The notes: a model not told the origin generated them from the letters alone. Shown: positions 8,700-17,923, numbered from the stretch's first letter. The stretch is DNA of 64,000 nt from an uncultured Eubacteriales bacterium (GCA_934446365.1 CAKSDZ010000005.1:35705-99704); one strand, 5' to 3'. A program made the numbers and translations.

Positions 8700-9122
8700 A
8701 TGAAAAAATCAAAAAGAGATCTTATATTTTCAATTTTATCCGTGTTTTTGATTGCTTTTTTGATGTTTGCGGAAATTTCAAGCGGAATGGCTATATATGC
8801 GGATACTTTCAATAATAACGGAGCGATGCCGAACGAAAACAACGGCGGCATAGACGGCGATATCGACAACGGCATGCCCGGACTCGGAAATGGCAGCGAT
8901 AACAACGGCAATGACAACTTGAACGGGACTGGAAATACCCCGGCTGATGGCAGTGACAATTCAGGAAACGATACCAACACCAATACGGGCGATAAAAACA
9001 CCGCCGGCATGGAGACATGGGGATGGATCCTTGCGGTTGTTGCTATCATTGTTATCATCGCAATTATTATAGCAGCCACATCAAAAAAGAAAAAAACAGA
9101 TGAAAAAAGAGATGACTCCTAA
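8700..9122 (+). CDS. Small Asn/Gly/Asp-rich protein with two membrane segments, unknown function
   Basis: A 140-residue protein. Residues 8-34 are a signal peptide or first membrane helix (LIFSILSVFLIAFLMFAEIS). Residues about 36-100 are low complexity and dominated by Asn, Gly, Asp and Thr. Residues about 105-127 form a second helix (WGWILAVVAIIVIIAIIIAA), ending in a KKKK stop-transfer and a charged tail. This resembles a membrane-anchored protein with a flexible extracytoplasmic linker. I recognise no family. The ribosome site is poor (only GGAA near 8692), so the start is less certain. Its stop codon lies inside the terminator hairpin shared with the convergent SLH protein gene, which suggests a surface role, but that is inference only. 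Confidence 0.65.
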   Translation: MKKSKRDLIFSILSVFLIAFLMFAEISSGMAIYADTFNNNGAMPNENNGGIDGDIDNGMPGLGNGSDNNGNDNLNGTGNTPADGSDNSGNDTNTNTGDKNTAGMETWGWILAVVAIIVIIAIIIAATSKKKKTDEKRDDS

Positions 9123-9143
9123 AAGGAGCCATCTCTTTTTTAT
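9104..9143. terminator. Bidirectional terminator between the small membrane protein and SLH protein genes
   Basis: AAAAGAGATGACTCC (9105-9119) pairs with GGAGCCATCTCTTTT (9125-9139) with one mismatch. T-runs flank both sides, so it can end transcription from either strand. It overlaps the last codons of the 8700-9122 gene. Confidence 0.85.
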
Positions 9144-9163
9144 AATTAGGGAAATACTACTAA

Positions 9164-12100
9164 TTAACCGAGAATAAACTCATCGGAGAATACGCAGTAC
9201 GTATCGCCAACCTTCACATAGTTGAATGTCAAGGTGGACGTCGGCTGCTGGAAGGAACCGGAACCGAGCTGTACATACAGATAGTACGGCGAGTTCGGAA
9301 CACCCCAGAATCTACCGTTGAAGTATCTGTCGAGCAGCGAGTTCTTTGCTTCTACCAGTTCAGCTTCGGTCTTATCAACCTCAGCCTTGTAGTAAGCGAT
9401 TCTCTCTTCGCTGAGATATCCCTTAGCAAGAGCCTCTTCGTAAGCCTTAACAGCCTTGTCATAAGCTTCCTGCTGAGTCTTAATCTGAGCGTTGTAGGTC
9501 TCTCTTGTAGCAACTGTTACGCTGGTTGAATCGCCGGCCTTATAAAGAACGCTTGCATCCGCATTTCTGTAGAAGAACGCGAAGTCGTAATTCGTAACGT
9601 TGACATTCTTCACACCGTCGATCGTAGCATATGTGTTGCCCGCAGCGTCGGTCTTTGTGATCGTACCCTGCTTAGTGCCAAGAGGCTTCACTTCTACTTC
9701 AATCTTGTGTACCTGATCGTCTACTGCATAAGCAACCGTACCCTCAACCAAATAGTTCTTACCATTGCTCAAATAAATATTGTTCCCCTCGGTGGTTGTA
9801 GAAACCAAAGTCGACAACTCAGGAACCAGACAACTTACAGTTCCCTTAGCTGTTCTTGTGAATCTGTAAACACCATAATTGGTCCAACCCGATGCTTTCG
9901 TATTTGTGTAATAGGTAAGTGATCCATCGTCGTTGACATAAATAAGCTCTGTTCCTTCCGGTACCTCATTATACGTTCCGGCCGGTGCATTGCCATACGG
10001 ATTCTTACTGGTAAACGTTCTTTCAGTAACTTCTGTATCGGCAGAAACATAGAACTCAAAGACATTTCCAGTCCAGTTACTACCGCTGTTATTACCTATC
10101 ATTGTGATCTTCTGATAGCCGTCAAGGGAAACAACCGGCAAAGTCTCATATGTTATATCAGATGCATCCGACAAAATCTTGCCGTTTTCATCAATTCTAT
10201 ACCAGTGACCGCCAACAATCATCAAATCAATAGCCGCAGCTTTCGTTGCCTCTTCGTAAGTGGAATACTCACGATAGATAACACCGATTTCCTCACCGGT
10301 CGGAAGCGCATAAGCGGATCTGTCGGAAACGACGAGCCAGCTCTTGCCATAAGCAGCCGCTCTGACAATGGCTTTCGCATTGGAATCGAGGTAAACGAGC
10401 GTTCCTTCATCAGTCGGATCAGGTGTGACCGTACCGCTGCCATCGGTATAAGCCGCGGCCTTCTCACCAACAATAGCGATTGCAGAAAGCTTGCCGTCTG
10501 TAACAACCGCATTCCAATCCGTCACAAAGAGACCGTCTGTAGAAACATTTGCAAGAGTCGTTGTCGTGGTGGTGAAACCATCAGCCGAAGGAGTAACGAT
10601 CACAACAGGTGTGGACGATGTAGCCGTATAGGTTGTACCGTCAAGTGTAACGGTGCTGAGACCCGGATACCAGCCTTCTGTCGTATCTCTGTCTGCTGCC
10701 GCATAGGTAAAGGTAGCATATTTGCCGACCTTATAAGTCGAGAAGAGAACTTCCGTACCGGAGGTATACTCGACTGCGATTTCAGCAGATTCTTCGTCAT
10801 ACTTAACATCAGAATAAACGATGTTGCCCTTGTCGTCAGTCTTGTAAACAATTTCAGCCTTATCGATGAGCTGATATACAAGATTTGTCACATCATCAAT
10901 ATAGAAACCGTTTGCAATGGTATACTTTTCAAAATCAGCATCTGTGGTAGCTTTCAGCTGAGTAGAAACTGTACCGCTCTCACCGACATAAACAGGTGTC
11001 ATGAGTGTCTTTGTCTTATCGATTACCGCGGTTGCAGAACCGGTAATGCCCGTGTATTCCACAACTCTTGTGAATTTCAGAACATACTCATAAGCTTTCT
11101 TTGTCGTATTATAAGTTCTCTCATAATACGGACCAAAGCCTACCGTGCCCTTATAATCAGCAGTATAGCTGCTCTTGTCGTCCGCATATACTCTCGAGCC
11201 TTCAACTTCCGTCAGGCTGATATTGTATCTGCCTTCAACATTGACCCAAGAACCTGCAGAAAGCGTGCTATTGTACTTCAAATACTTAGTAGCAGCATCC
11301 TGATATACGGTTACATAAATCAAATCTTCATCCGCATTTACTCTGCCATCTTCCATGCCATACGGATCAGCAAGCTTGCTGGAGAAGATCGCATTGTAAA
11401 CTTCATAGTTCTGCCAGTCAAACATAGAAGAAGCATTCGCTCTGACTTCATATGTTGAAACGCCGGCAACTTTGCTCGAAGTGTATCTTGCGATCGAAAC
11501 ATTAAAGGTATTCTCACCTGTATCCGTCTTTGTGACACCGGTTACGAAACCGCTGACATTGGCAGAGGAATCCGTGCCGAGCATAACGATAACCTTGCTG
11601 TCCGAATCAACCGCAAACTGAACATATTTACCAGCCATCCAAGCCGCGGTTGCAGCTTTATAGCTGGGATCTTCGACGCCGGATACGATGCCGCTTGCAA
11701 TAACTTCATCTTTCATCTGCGTCAAGAATGTGCACCAGTTGGAGCTGTCGAAAGTGTAATCCGCCGTAACGCCGTCAACCGTAACGGGAAGCGTCGTCTT
11801 CTCGGCAGGAGTAACCGGAATATAAACCGTCTTAGAGGTTCCATCCGTCTGTACGATCTTCGCAACATAATAGTTGTCGAGAGCGAACGCATCAACCTCC
11901 TCGATGACACCTACGCCGAACGTAGCAAGATCCACAACCTTATAGAAGTGAGGAGATGCGTTGCCATACGTGTCAGTGGCACCGTCGATAAAGAAGTGCT
12001 TGTTAGAAGCTCTCAGAATCAGCTGCATTTTACCGGTTGCACTGTCTTTGAGCAGATAACCGTCGGTTCTGTAATCCGCAACACCGGTTGTTCCACCGGC

Positions 12101-13807
12101 AGCAAATTCAACAGACTTGTTATAAATAACCGTACCGAGAGCATTGCCCTTCATCCGAGCATTGCCGATAACCGTGCCGTTGCTGATAGAAGAATAGTAA
12201 TCATATGTGTCCGTTGTCGAGCCGGCAACATTCGGGGTGCCGACAAAAAGGAACGGGTCAGACTCTTTGACAATGGCGGAATCATATCTGCCGTCGCCGT
12301 CGATATCGTTGAATACGACCAAAGCCTCGCCTTGTGCAATGTTGATGATGGCATTTACAGCCTCATTCGGAGTCAGAACAGTGGTCAGGTCATCACCGGA
12401 ATAGATCGCGATTTCATCGCTTGAACCGTTCACGGTATAAGTCTGTCCCTTGAAGTTAAGAACCGCAGAGGTGACAACGCCGTCTGCATCCTTCACAACA
12501 TTCGTCCAAGAGGTTGCAAGCTCCGCGCTGTAAGAAGCGGGAAGCACCGGGCAGGTATTCTCCGTCGTTCCGATCTCACGGATGGTCCAGCCGACATACT
12601 TGGAAAGGTCAGCCGCACTGATGATGAGGTTGGTCGCCGCAGATGCACCGTTGGAACCATCACCGTAATCCTCGCCTTCCTTTGCGCTTGTCGCCTGCAA
12701 ATAGGTATCGACAATCACGCTGTTGGAGGAAGCGCTGAGAGAGGAAACCGTGATCTTTTGGTCTGCCTCGGTATACGTGCCGTCGTTATCGTTATCAAGG
12801 TAAGCGTTTGTGCTCGTCGCGCTCTTATCGATAACAATATTGACAATCGAGCCGACATCAAGATAACCAAACACATTGATTTCAGGCTCTTCGTTTGCAA
12901 TATCTCTCTCCGGATTGAGGCCGAGAGAAATTCTGAGCATTTTCAGGAAAGACGCACCGTCGATCACGAGCGGAGCTGTGCCATCCGTCGGAAGAAGAAC
13001 GACATCCTTCGCAGTGTCGAGCTCGTTGGTGTAGAGCAGGCCCTTCTGTCCGCCGAGAGCGAGCAGCGTGGACATGGATTCACCGTTGCAAACTCTGTTG
13101 ATCGACTGAACATAGTAAGACTTGCCGACAACGCCTGTGCTGCCGCCGTTTACATCAAACCACTCACCGAGGTTGATGCCGTCGGAGGTTTCGGAATAAT
13201 CCGAATCTGTCGGCTGCTTATTGAAGTTCATGATCGTAGCGAGGAGGTAAGCCGCCTCACCCTGTGTAAGCTCATAATCGGGATTGTAGGTATCCGTCTC
13301 TTTCATGAAGACGTCGTCAATCGCATGGCAGTATGTATTGGCAACCTGCATGTAATTGAATGCCCACGCATCCGCTGATGTGTCATACACCTTGTTCTCG
13401 TAGCCCATCACACGAACGATTACGGCACAAGCCTCCGCAAAGGTTGTGGCCTTATCGGGGCTGAACGTTCCGTCACCGTTACCGATGATGAAGTTACGTC
13501 TTGCAGAGTACGCGATTGCAGCTTTGTGGTGAGCATCGGTTACATCCGTAAAGACTGTATTCGCAATCTGCTCATTCCAAGCTGTGTCGCTGAGCTGATG
13601 AGATTCGATCTTCGCGACCCAAAGCACGAATTCGTTTCTCGTAATTTTCTTGTCGGCATTTGCTCCAATGACCGCGATACCGTTCTCTTCAATATAAGTT
13701 ACGGCCTCGCTGTACCACTTGGAACCGGCTGCTGACAAGCTTGCAAATGTACCCACTACCATAACGATAGCGATTACAAGTGCAAGAATTCGCTTGAAGT
13801 TCTTCAT
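9164..13807 (-). CDS. S-layer homology (SLH) domain surface protein
   Basis: A 1547-residue secreted protein. Residues 1-27 are a signal peptide (KRILALVIAIVMVVGTFAS, then LSAAGS). Three SLH-like modules follow at about 29-70, 86-138 and 146-195. The second is clearest (FTDVTDAHHKAAIAYSARR, then IIGNGDGTFSPDKATTFAEA). SLH domains tether proteins to pyruvylated secondary cell-wall polymers. The remaining 1350 residues are Thr/Val/Asp-rich and beta-like, without a recognised enzyme, except for a charged helical stretch near 1440-1500 (QQEAYDKAVKAYEEALAKGY). AGGAGG lies just upstream of the ATG, and two strong promoters precede it. Arg is mostly AGA, unlike neighbours that favour CGC, which fits a highly expressed gene. 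It is probably a main cell-surface or S-layer protein. Confidence 0.88.
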   Translation of the reverse strand: MKNFKRILALVIAIVMVVGTFASLSAAGSKWYSEAVTYIEENGIAVIGANADKKITRNEFVLWVAKIESHQLSDTAWNEQIANTVFTDVTDAHHKAAIAYSARRNFIIGNGDGTFSPDKATTFAEACAVIVRVMGYENKVYDTSADAWAFNYMQVANTYCHAIDDVFMKETDTYNPDYELTQGEAAYLLATIMNFNKQPTDSDYSETSDGINLGEWFDVNGGSTGVVGKSYYVQSINRVCNGESMSTLLALGGQKGLLYTNELDTAKDVVLLPTDGTAPLVIDGASFLKMLRISLGLNPERDIANEEPEINVFGYLDVGSIVNIVIDKSATSTNAYLDNDNDGTYTEADQKITVSSLSASSNSVIVDTYLQATSAKEGEDYGDGSNGASAATNLIISAADLSKYVGWTIREIGTTENTCPVLPASYSAELATSWTNVVKDADGVVTSAVLNFKGQTYTVNGSSDEIAIYSGDDLTTVLTPNEAVNAIINIAQGEALVVFNDIDGDGRYDSAIVKESDPFLFVGTPNVAGSTTDTYDYYSSISNGTVIGNARMKGNALGTVIYNKSVEFAAGGTTGVADYRTDGYLLKDSATGKMQLILRASNKHFFIDGATDTYGNASPHFYKVVDLATFGVGVIEEVDAFALDNYYVAKIVQTDGTSKTVYIPVTPAEKTTLPVTVDGVTADYTFDSSNWCTFLTQMKDEVIASGIVSGVEDPSYKAATAAWMAGKYVQFAVDSDSKVIVMLGTDSSANVSGFVTGVTKTDTGENTFNVSIARYTSSKVAGVSTYEVRANASSMFDWQNYEVYNAIFSSKLADPYGMEDGRVNADEDLIYVTVYQDAATKYLKYNSTLSAGSWVNVEGRYNISLTEVEGSRVYADDKSSYTADYKGTVGFGPYYERTYNTTKKAYEYVLKFTRVVEYTGITGSATAVIDKTKTLMTPVYVGESGTVSTQLKATTDADFEKYTIANGFYIDDVTNLVYQLIDKAEIVYKTDDKGNIVYSDVKYDEESAEIAVEYTSGTEVLFSTYKVGKYATFTYAAADRDTTEGWYPGLSTVTLDGTTYTATSSTPVVIVTPSADGFTTTTTTLANVSTDGLFVTDWNAVVTDGKLSAIAIVGEKAAAYTDGSGTVTPDPTDEGTLVYLDSNAKAIVRAAAYGKSWLVVSDRSAYALPTGEEIGVIYREYSTYEEATKAAAIDLMIVGGHWYRIDENGKILSDASDITYETLPVVSLDGYQKITMIGNNSGSNWTGNVFEFYVSADTEVTERTFTSKNPYGNAPAGTYNEVPEGTELIYVNDDGSLTYYTNTKASGWTNYGVYRFTRTAKGTVSCLVPELSTLVSTTTEGNNIYLSNGKNYLVEGTVAYAVDDQVHKIEVEVKPLGTKQGTITKTDAAGNTYATIDGVKNVNVTNYDFAFFYRNADASVLYKAGDSTSVTVATRETYNAQIKTQQEAYDKAVKAYEEALAKGYLSEERIAYYKAEVDKTEAELVEAKNSLLDRYFNGRFWGVPNSPYYLYVQLGSGSFQQPTSTLTFNYVKVGDTYCVFSDEFILG

Positions 13808-13871
13808 AGTATTCCTCCTAATTATTTAAGTAACCGGCAGAAAGGCTCCACCAGTCGTACTTAGTGTAACT

Positions 13872-13935
13872 ATCCTACTACAAACGAAAAAAAATTGCAA
13901 TAGTTTCCGCGATTTTGTAACACAACTGTAACATT
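13872..13935 (-). promoter_or_regulatory. Proximal promoter module of the SLH protein gene
   Basis: On the minus strand, TTGCAA (13895-13900), a 17-base spacer, and TAGGAT (13872-13877). A 24-base element (13912-13935) containing two TGTTACA heptamers with an 11-base period lies 11 bases upstream of the -35. The same arrangement is seen 102 bases further upstream. Confidence 0.65.
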
Positions 13936-14037
13936 CGCGGCAGATTTTCCCGTTTTGCAGAGTTTATATGATTAGCATACGCGCCCCGAAGATTCTTGTC
14001 AACGGGTTTCTCCATTTTGTAACACAACTGAAACATT
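13912..14037 (-). repeat. Pair of 24-base direct repeats upstream of the SLH protein gene
   Basis: Copies at 13912-13935 and 14014-14037 differ at one base. On the minus strand each begins AATGTTACAG or AATGTTTCAG and continues with TTGTGTTACAAAAT. Each copy holds two TGTTACA-like heptamers 11 bases apart, one helical turn, as in sites for OmpR/PhoB-type response regulators. Each copy sits exactly 11 bases upstream of a -35 hexamer. Confidence 0.8.
13974..14037 (-). promoter_or_regulatory. Distal promoter module of the SLH protein gene
   Basis: On the minus strand, TTGACA (13997-14002), a 17-base spacer, and TATGCT (13974-13979). The 24-base element 14014-14037 ends 11 bases before the -35. 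This is the stronger of the two promoters by hexamer match. Confidence 0.8.
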
Positions 14038-14059
14038 GAGAAGCGCTATATATAATATA

Positions 14060-14096
14060 AAAGGAAGAAAAAGCGCGTCCGGAATCCGAACGCGCC
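14060..14096 (-). terminator. Rho-independent terminator after pheT
   Basis: Reading the minus strand, GCGCGTTCGG pairs with CCGGACGCGC (one G-U pair) across an ATT loop, followed by TTTTTCTTCCTTTT. Plus-strand arms are at 14073-14082 and 14086-14095. Confidence 0.88.
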
Positions 14097-14115
14097 GATA
14101 TATCTGCCGTTATGG

Positions 14116-16551
14116 TTATGACTGCCTGATTGTAATCCCAAGTAGGCGCTCCACACCGCGCAAAATCTTCGCGGCGGCCTTGTCCGCCTCCTCCACTGTC
14201 AGCGTATGGTCGGAGCTGCGCAGGGCAACCGAGAACGAAACGCTTTTTTTGCCGCTTCCGATTTGAATCCCTCTGTAAACATCGAAAAAGGTGATATTCT
14301 CAATCAGGGAAACGCCGGACGCACGCATTGCATCCTCAATCGCGCCGACCGTAATGCTCTCATCGCAGATAAACGAGAAATCGCGTGTCACAGCCGGGAA
14401 TTTCGGCAAAGGCTTATAAGCCCTCTTCCGATTGGAGGACGCGTAGAGGTTTTCGAGATCGATTTCCGCAAGATAAACAGGCGAAGTGAACGTATAACCG
14501 GCCGCCACCGTCGGATGCAGCTCTCCCAGAATACCGAGCGGCAGTCCGTTTTTCGCCGTCACCACGGCGCATCTTCCGGGATGGAAAGTCGGATCCGATA
14601 TCTCCGCCGCAAATTTGGCCTCCACGCCCGCATAGGCAAAGATCGCCTCGCACATACCTTTGAGACGGGAAAAATCGCCGGAACCGTACATTCCGAGCAT
14701 AATCTTGACCCTTTCGTCCGGCAGCGTGCCTTCAAGTCCGTGCGTATTGGTGACAATACCCTCCCGCGGCAGAAATACGCGCGCCATCTCATAAAGCGCC
14801 GCCGTCTCCGCGCTCTTATTGCAGTTGATTTCGAGCGTTTCAAGCATCGACGGAATTGCCGTCGTGCGCATGGTTTTGGAATCCTCGCCGAATGGATTCA
14901 TAATCTCAACCGAGCGGCGGCGGCTGTCGTCCGGCGCCAAACCGGCTTTGTCATAAAGCTTTGCCGACATAAAGGAATATGTGTAGATTTCATCAAGTCC
15001 GAAGCCGCAGAGAAGCCCATGCAGCTCCTCCGTGAATTTCTGCTTCTCCGTAAGTCCCCCCTGTGTCATGGCGGCGACGATATTGCCGGATTCAATCTCG
15101 TTATAGCCGTAGATTCTCACGACCTCTTCGGCGATATCGTTCATGCAGCGCACATCGTCGCGGTACGACGGGACGTATACCTTCCCATCCTTCACGACAA
15201 AATGAAGGCTTTCCAGAATCTCCGTCATTTTTTCGGCGGACAGACGGATTCCGAGAAACCGATTGATTTTTTCCGGCTCAAAGGGGACGGTCGCCGTCGC
15301 TTTCTTTTCGGGATAAAGATCGATCATGCCGGAAACGACCTCGCCGGCGCCCAATAAATTCACAAGCTCGCAGGCGCGTTCCAGCGCCGGGACGGTATTC
15401 TCGACGTCCAGCCCTTTTTCAAAACGCGAGGAGGCGTCGGTGCGCATACCAAGCTTTTTCGCCGTGATGCGCACGGAGCTGCCGAGAAACATCGCGGATT
15501 CAAACACCACGGTCGTCGTCTCCTCCGTGATTTCGCTGTTCGCGCCGCCCATGACGCCGGCAATTCCGACCGGCTTTTTGCCGTCGGCAATCACCAGCAT
15601 ATCCGCGTCGAGCAGACGCTCTTGGCCGTCGAGCGTCAGGAAAGCTTCCTTATCGCCCGCGGTGCGCACCTCGATATGCTTCCCGTCGAGGCATTTATAA
15701 TCGAACGCATGCATCGGCTGTCCGTATTCCAGCATGACATAGTTCGTGATATCGACAATATTGTTAATCGGACGCACGCCGGATGCGCGCAGTCTCATGC
15801 GCAGCCAAAGCGGCGAGGGCGCAATTTTCACGTTTTTGATCACGCGCGCGCTGTAACGGAAGCATTTTTCCGTATCCTTAATCGCAATATCGATATAATT
15901 TTTGATATCGTCGCCCGCTTCCTTTACCGTAGGCACCGGAATATGCAGCGGCCGCTCGAAGCTTGCCGCGCTCTCGCGTGCCAGCCCGATGACGGAAAGA
16001 CAGTCGGGACGGTTCGGCGTGATTTCAAATTCGACGGCGCGGTCGCGCATTTCGAGCACATCGACGATATCGTCGCCCGGCTTGCAGCCGAGATGATAGT
16101 CATTCAGAATCAGAATGCCGTCGGTTGCGGCGCCCGGCATATCGTGCGTCGTGAGCCCAAGCTCCTCAATCGAGCAGAACATGCCCTCGGAAACAAGACC
16201 GCGCAGCTTGCCGGACTTGATTTCCACGCCCGTGGCAAGCTTTGCCACGCGCTTTTCATCTTTCGGACAATAGCAGACGGGCACGAGCGCCCCCTCAAAC
16301 ACGTTTTTCGCCGCGGTGATGATTTGCAATGTCTTTTCTCCGCAGTCCACCTCGCAGACGACGAGACGCTCCGCGTCCGGATGCTGCTCGATCTTCCGAA
16401 TGAGCCCCACCTTTACATTCTCGATTTCAGAGCCGAGAAGCTCATATCCCTCCACCTTGGAGCCGGTGTCGGTCATTCTGTCGCAGTATTTTTTGATTTC
16501 AATATCTTCACAGTCCACAAAATCGGACAGCCATTTCATCGATAAAACCAT
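14116..16551 (-). CDS. pheT: Phenylalanyl-tRNA synthetase beta subunit
   Basis: An 811-residue subunit of the cytoplasmic alpha2-beta2 PheRS, normal length. Domains in order: an EMAPII-like tRNA-binding OB fold at about 40-150 (VGLIRKIEQHPDAERLVVCE), the B3/B4 editing domain at about 210-390 (ITNYVMLEYGQPMHAFD, then GIAGVMGG), the B5 DNA-binding-like domain at about 400-480, a catalytic-like core, and the C-terminal FDX-ACB anticodon-binding domain (PAVTRDFSFICDESI). AAGGAGG precedes the ATG. It follows pheS by 21 bases and is controlled by the same T-box leader. A terminator follows at 14060-14096. Confidence 0.97.
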   Translation of the reverse strand: MVLSMKWLSDFVDCEDIEIKKYCDRMTDTGSKVEGYELLGSEIENVKVGLIRKIEQHPDAERLVVCEVDCGEKTLQIITAAKNVFEGALVPVCYCPKDEKRVAKLATGVEIKSGKLRGLVSEGMFCSIEELGLTTHDMPGAATDGILILNDYHLGCKPGDDIVDVLEMRDRAVEFEITPNRPDCLSVIGLARESAASFERPLHIPVPTVKEAGDDIKNYIDIAIKDTEKCFRYSARVIKNVKIAPSPLWLRMRLRASGVRPINNIVDITNYVMLEYGQPMHAFDYKCLDGKHIEVRTAGDKEAFLTLDGQERLLDADMLVIADGKKPVGIAGVMGGANSEITEETTTVVFESAMFLGSSVRITAKKLGMRTDASSRFEKGLDVENTVPALERACELVNLLGAGEVVSGMIDLYPEKKATATVPFEPEKINRFLGIRLSAEKMTEILESLHFVVKDGKVYVPSYRDDVRCMNDIAEEVVRIYGYNEIESGNIVAAMTQGGLTEKQKFTEELHGLLCGFGLDEIYTYSFMSAKLYDKAGLAPDDSRRRSVEIMNPFGEDSKTMRTTAIPSMLETLEINCNKSAETAALYEMARVFLPREGIVTNTHGLEGTLPDERVKIMLGMYGSGDFSRLKGMCEAIFAYAGVEAKFAAEISDPTFHPGRCAVVTAKNGLPLGILGELHPTVAAGYTFTSPVYLAEIDLENLYASSNRKRAYKPLPKFPAVTRDFSFICDESITVGAIEDAMRASGVSLIENITFFDVYRGIQIGSGKKSVSFSVALRSSDHTLTVEEADKAAAKILRGVERLLGITIRQS

Positions 16552-16572
16552 AATTTTCCGCCTCCTTACCGA

Positions 16573-17583
16573 TTAAAACTGATGCAGGAACCGCACATCG
16601 TTCTCATAAAGCAGCCGCATATCGTCGATGCCGAGTCTTGCCATCGTGATTCTTTCCACACCCATGCCGAAAGCAAAGCCGGAATACTCCTCCGGGTCGA
16701 TGCCGCAGTTCGAGAGCACGAACGGATGCACCATGCCGGAGCCGAGAATCTCAATCCAGCCCTCTCCCTTGCAGAGCCGGCAGCCCTTGCCGCCGCAGAC
16801 AAAGCAGGACACATCCACCTCGGCGGAAGGCTCCGTAAACGGGAAATGATGCGGGCGGAAGCGGATTTTCGTCTCCTCGCCGAACATGCGCTTCGCAAAC
16901 AGCTCGAGAATCCCTTTGAGGTCCCCCATCGTGATGCCGTGATCGACGACAAGCCCCTCCACCTGATGGAAAATCGGAGAATGGGTTGCATCGGCGGGGT
17001 CCGCACGGTATACACGCCCCGGTGAAATCACGCGGATCGGCGGTTTCTGCACCTCCATCGTCCTCACCTGTACGGGAGACGTTTGGGAACGCAGCAAAAT
17101 GTTATCCGTAATATAAAAGGTATCCTGTGTATCGCGCGCCGGATGATTCTTCGGCAGATTCAGCGCCTCGAAATTGTAGTAGTCGTATTCGATCTCCGGT
17201 CCCTCCGCGACGGAAAATCCCATTCCGACGAAGATATCGCGCAGCATCGCCTCCGTCTGCGCAAGCGGATGACGGTGCCCGACCGTAAATTTCTCTCCCG
17301 GAATCGTTACGTCAAGCGCTTCCGATGCCAGCCGGCGCTCGAGCTCACGCTTCTTTTTCAGCTCCGCTTTTGCGGCAAGCGCCTCTTCGATTCTGCCTCT
17401 CACTTCATTTGCCAGCTGCCCGATAAGGGGACGCTCCTCGGGAGAAACGTTTCCCATTCCGCGCAAAACGGCGGTCAGCTCTCCTTTTTTACCGAGATAT
17501 TTGATCCGAAGCTCCTCGATATCGTCCGAGGAATTGATCTCACGGGTTGCTTTTTCTCTGATTTTTTCCAGCAGTTCCTTCAT
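16573..17583 (-). CDS. pheS: Phenylalanyl-tRNA synthetase alpha subunit
   Basis: A 336-residue catalytic subunit that attaches Phe to tRNA(Phe). An N-terminal coiled coil at about 1-95 is followed by the class II core: motif 1 near GFSVAEGPEIEYDYYNFE, motif 2 at GRVYRADPADATHSPIFHQV, and motif 3 at GFAFGMGVERITMARLGI. Length is normal. A CxxC..CxxC cluster (CFVCGGKGCRLCKGEG) sits in the core, as in many bacterial PheS proteins. The gene lies downstream of a T-box leader and promoter, and pheT follows. Confidence 0.97.
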   Translation of the reverse strand: MKELLEKIREKATREINSSDDIEELRIKYLGKKGELTAVLRGMGNVSPEERPLIGQLANEVRGRIEEALAAKAELKKKRELERRLASEALDVTIPGEKFTVGHRHPLAQTEAMLRDIFVGMGFSVAEGPEIEYDYYNFEALNLPKNHPARDTQDTFYITDNILLRSQTSPVQVRTMEVQKPPIRVISPGRVYRADPADATHSPIFHQVEGLVVDHGITMGDLKGILELFAKRMFGEETKIRFRPHHFPFTEPSAEVDVSCFVCGGKGCRLCKGEGWIEILGSGMVHPFVLSNCGIDPEEYSGFAFGMGVERITMARLGIDDMRLLYENDVRFLHQF

Positions 17584-17623
17584 TCTGTTCTATCCTTTCT
17601 TTATAATCGATATGAAAAGAGCG

Positions 17624-17894
17624 AAAAACAAAAAGCTCCCGTCCACATAAAAAGGGACGGGAGCATATTTCTTCCGCGGTACCACCCGAATTTCCGCATA
17701 TAGCGCGGACACTCTTCTCTGTCCGTAACGGGGACAATCCGTGCGCCGCTACTCATGCTTCACGGCGTCCGCTCCGAAGCGAAAGGCGATATTCCATACG
17801 GACGGTTTGCTTTCAGCCGGTGACAAACCTCTCTTTTATCCGCAATCAAAGAAATAAAGCCGCTTCTTCCCAGCGTTTTCGATGTGTTTCATAT
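17624..17894 (-). promoter_or_regulatory. T-box leader controlling pheST
   Basis: Reading the minus strand, the T-box sequence GGGTGGTACCGCGGAA (17672-17687) precedes a terminator stem GCTCCCGTCC / GGACGGGAGC (17655-17664 with 17635-17644) followed by TTTTTGTTTTT. Upstream there is a long Stem I region (about 17700-17880) and GAGTAGCGG typical of the region after Stem I. T-box leaders bind uncharged cognate tRNA and switch from terminator to antiterminator. Given pheS downstream, the expected specifier is UUC. I did not resolve the specifier loop with certainty. Confidence 0.93.
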
Positions 17895-17923
17895 AGGATA
17901 CCACAATTCATCGGGATTTGCAA
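17895..17923 (-). promoter_or_regulatory. Promoter of the pheST T-box transcript
   Basis: On the minus strand, TTGCAA (17918-17923), a 17-base spacer, and TATCCT (17895-17900), directly upstream of the T-box leader. Confidence 0.72.

Noticed and set aside
8642..9079. A 145-codon minus-strand frame opposite the Asn/Gly-rich protein
   Set aside because: Hydrophobic Ser/Pro/Leu product is a mirror of the Asn/Gly codons. The plus frame has signal, helix and terminator placement.
10205..11458. A 417-residue open frame on the + strand inside the SLH protein gene
   Set aside because: It is antisense to a gene with signal peptide, SLH motifs, promoter and ribosome site, and its product is Cys/Arg/Ile-rich without domains.
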